DNA from: an uncultured Veillonellaceae bacterium
GTDB taxonomy: Bacteria > Bacillota > Negativicutes > Veillonellales > Negativicoccaceae
Assembly: GCA_947254705.1 (NCBI GenBank)
Contig: CAMYCX010000067.1
Location: 1 to 6,459 of the forward strand
DNA length: 6,459 nucleotides
Direction of reading: 5' to 3'
Shown here: positions 6,412-6,459 of the stretch, piece after piece
Layout of the letters: each line of letters begins with the position of its first letter
How positions within the stretch are numbered: position 1 is the stretch's first letter
Program-made: the position numbers and the translations under genes
The notes under the pieces: model-generated
The model's input: only the letters and a program-made list of their open reading frames with translations
What the model was told of the DNA's origin: nothing
Databases searched by the model: none

Positions 6412-6459
6412 CTGTCTCTTATACACATCTGACGCTGCCGACGAAACCTTATGGGTGTA
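6412..6459. other. Illumina Nextera (Tn5) adapter read-through, non-genomic
   Basis: Bases 6412-6430 are CTGTCTCTTATACACATCT, the 19-bp Tn5 mosaic end used in tagmentation libraries. Bases 6431-6444 are GACGCTGCCGACGA, completing the reverse complement of the Nextera read-1 transposase adapter. The next ten bases (6445-6454, AACCTTATGG) fit a 10-nt i5 index, and the final GTGTA (6455-6459) matches the start of the reverse-complemented P5 sequence. The order and lengths fit a library molecule read through its insert, so this stretch is a technical artefact and not a transposon or part of the kinase gene. Confidence 0.97.

Noticed and set aside
6094..6428. Two overlapping reverse-strand ORFs starting in the adapter (MYKRQ... 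and MCIRDS...)
   Set aside because: Their starts lie in adapter DNA and they run antisense to the kinase gene in other frames; both N-terminal peptides are familiar adapter artefacts.
6412..6430. Tn5/IS50 mosaic-end sequence suggesting a transposon end
   Set aside because: It is followed by the exact synthetic Nextera adapter tail, an index-length stretch and the start of P5, so it comes from library preparation and not from a mobile element.
1..6459. CRISPR arrays, tRNA/rRNA genes, phage or defence genes, toxin-antitoxin pairs
   Set aside because: No regularly spaced repeats, no tRNA-like cloverleaf and no such protein families were seen; coding density is accounted for by uvrC, pstSCAB and the two-component genes.

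Overview
This window carries a chromosomal phosphate-uptake locus lying downstream of a DNA-repair gene, all on the + strand and all ordinary bacterial housekeeping or stress biology. In order: the 3' nine-tenths of uvrC (cut by the left edge), a rho-independent terminator, a candidate Pho-box promoter region, then pstS-pstC-pstA-pstB (high-affinity phosphate ABC importer), a PhoB/PhoP-type response regulator, and the start of its PhoR-type sensor kinase. The composition (roughly half G+C), strong Shine-Dalgarno sequences such as AGGAGG, TTG-rich leucine usage and the clostridial-looking PstS suggest a Bacillota member. Negativicutes is my best guess, but this is an impression from remembered sequences and not a demonstrated placement.

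Layout. 2-1606: UvrC without the first ~70 residues. 1590-1626: terminator whose loop holds the uvrC stop codon. 1624-1729: pstS leader with phased TTNACA elements and an AGGAGG ribosome binding site. 1730-5115: pstSCAB, packed with 1-4 nt overlaps or a 1 nt gap, hence one transcription and translation unit. 5116-5223: short gap with a TATAAT box. 5224-5907 and 5904-6411: regulator and kinase, overlapping by ATGA. No phoU lies between pstB and the regulator.

How it works together. PstS, a lipoprotein on the outer face of the cytoplasmic membrane, captures phosphate. PstC and PstA form the channel and PstB hydrolyses ATP. The kinase/regulator pair encoded directly downstream would sense phosphate status and most plausibly acts on the phased elements upstream of pstS, giving an autoregulated module (inference).

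Two points deserve attention. First, PstS has its halves in swapped order (circular permutation) compared with the canonical protein, with all recognisable phosphate-binding motifs retained. Second, the last 48 bases (6412-6459) are not genomic: they match the Illumina Nextera/Tn5 adapter followed by an apparent 10-nt index and the start of the P5 sequence. The kinase reading frame runs into this artefact, so its apparent C-terminal residues are false. I found no sign of an undescribed defence, mobile or RNA system here.
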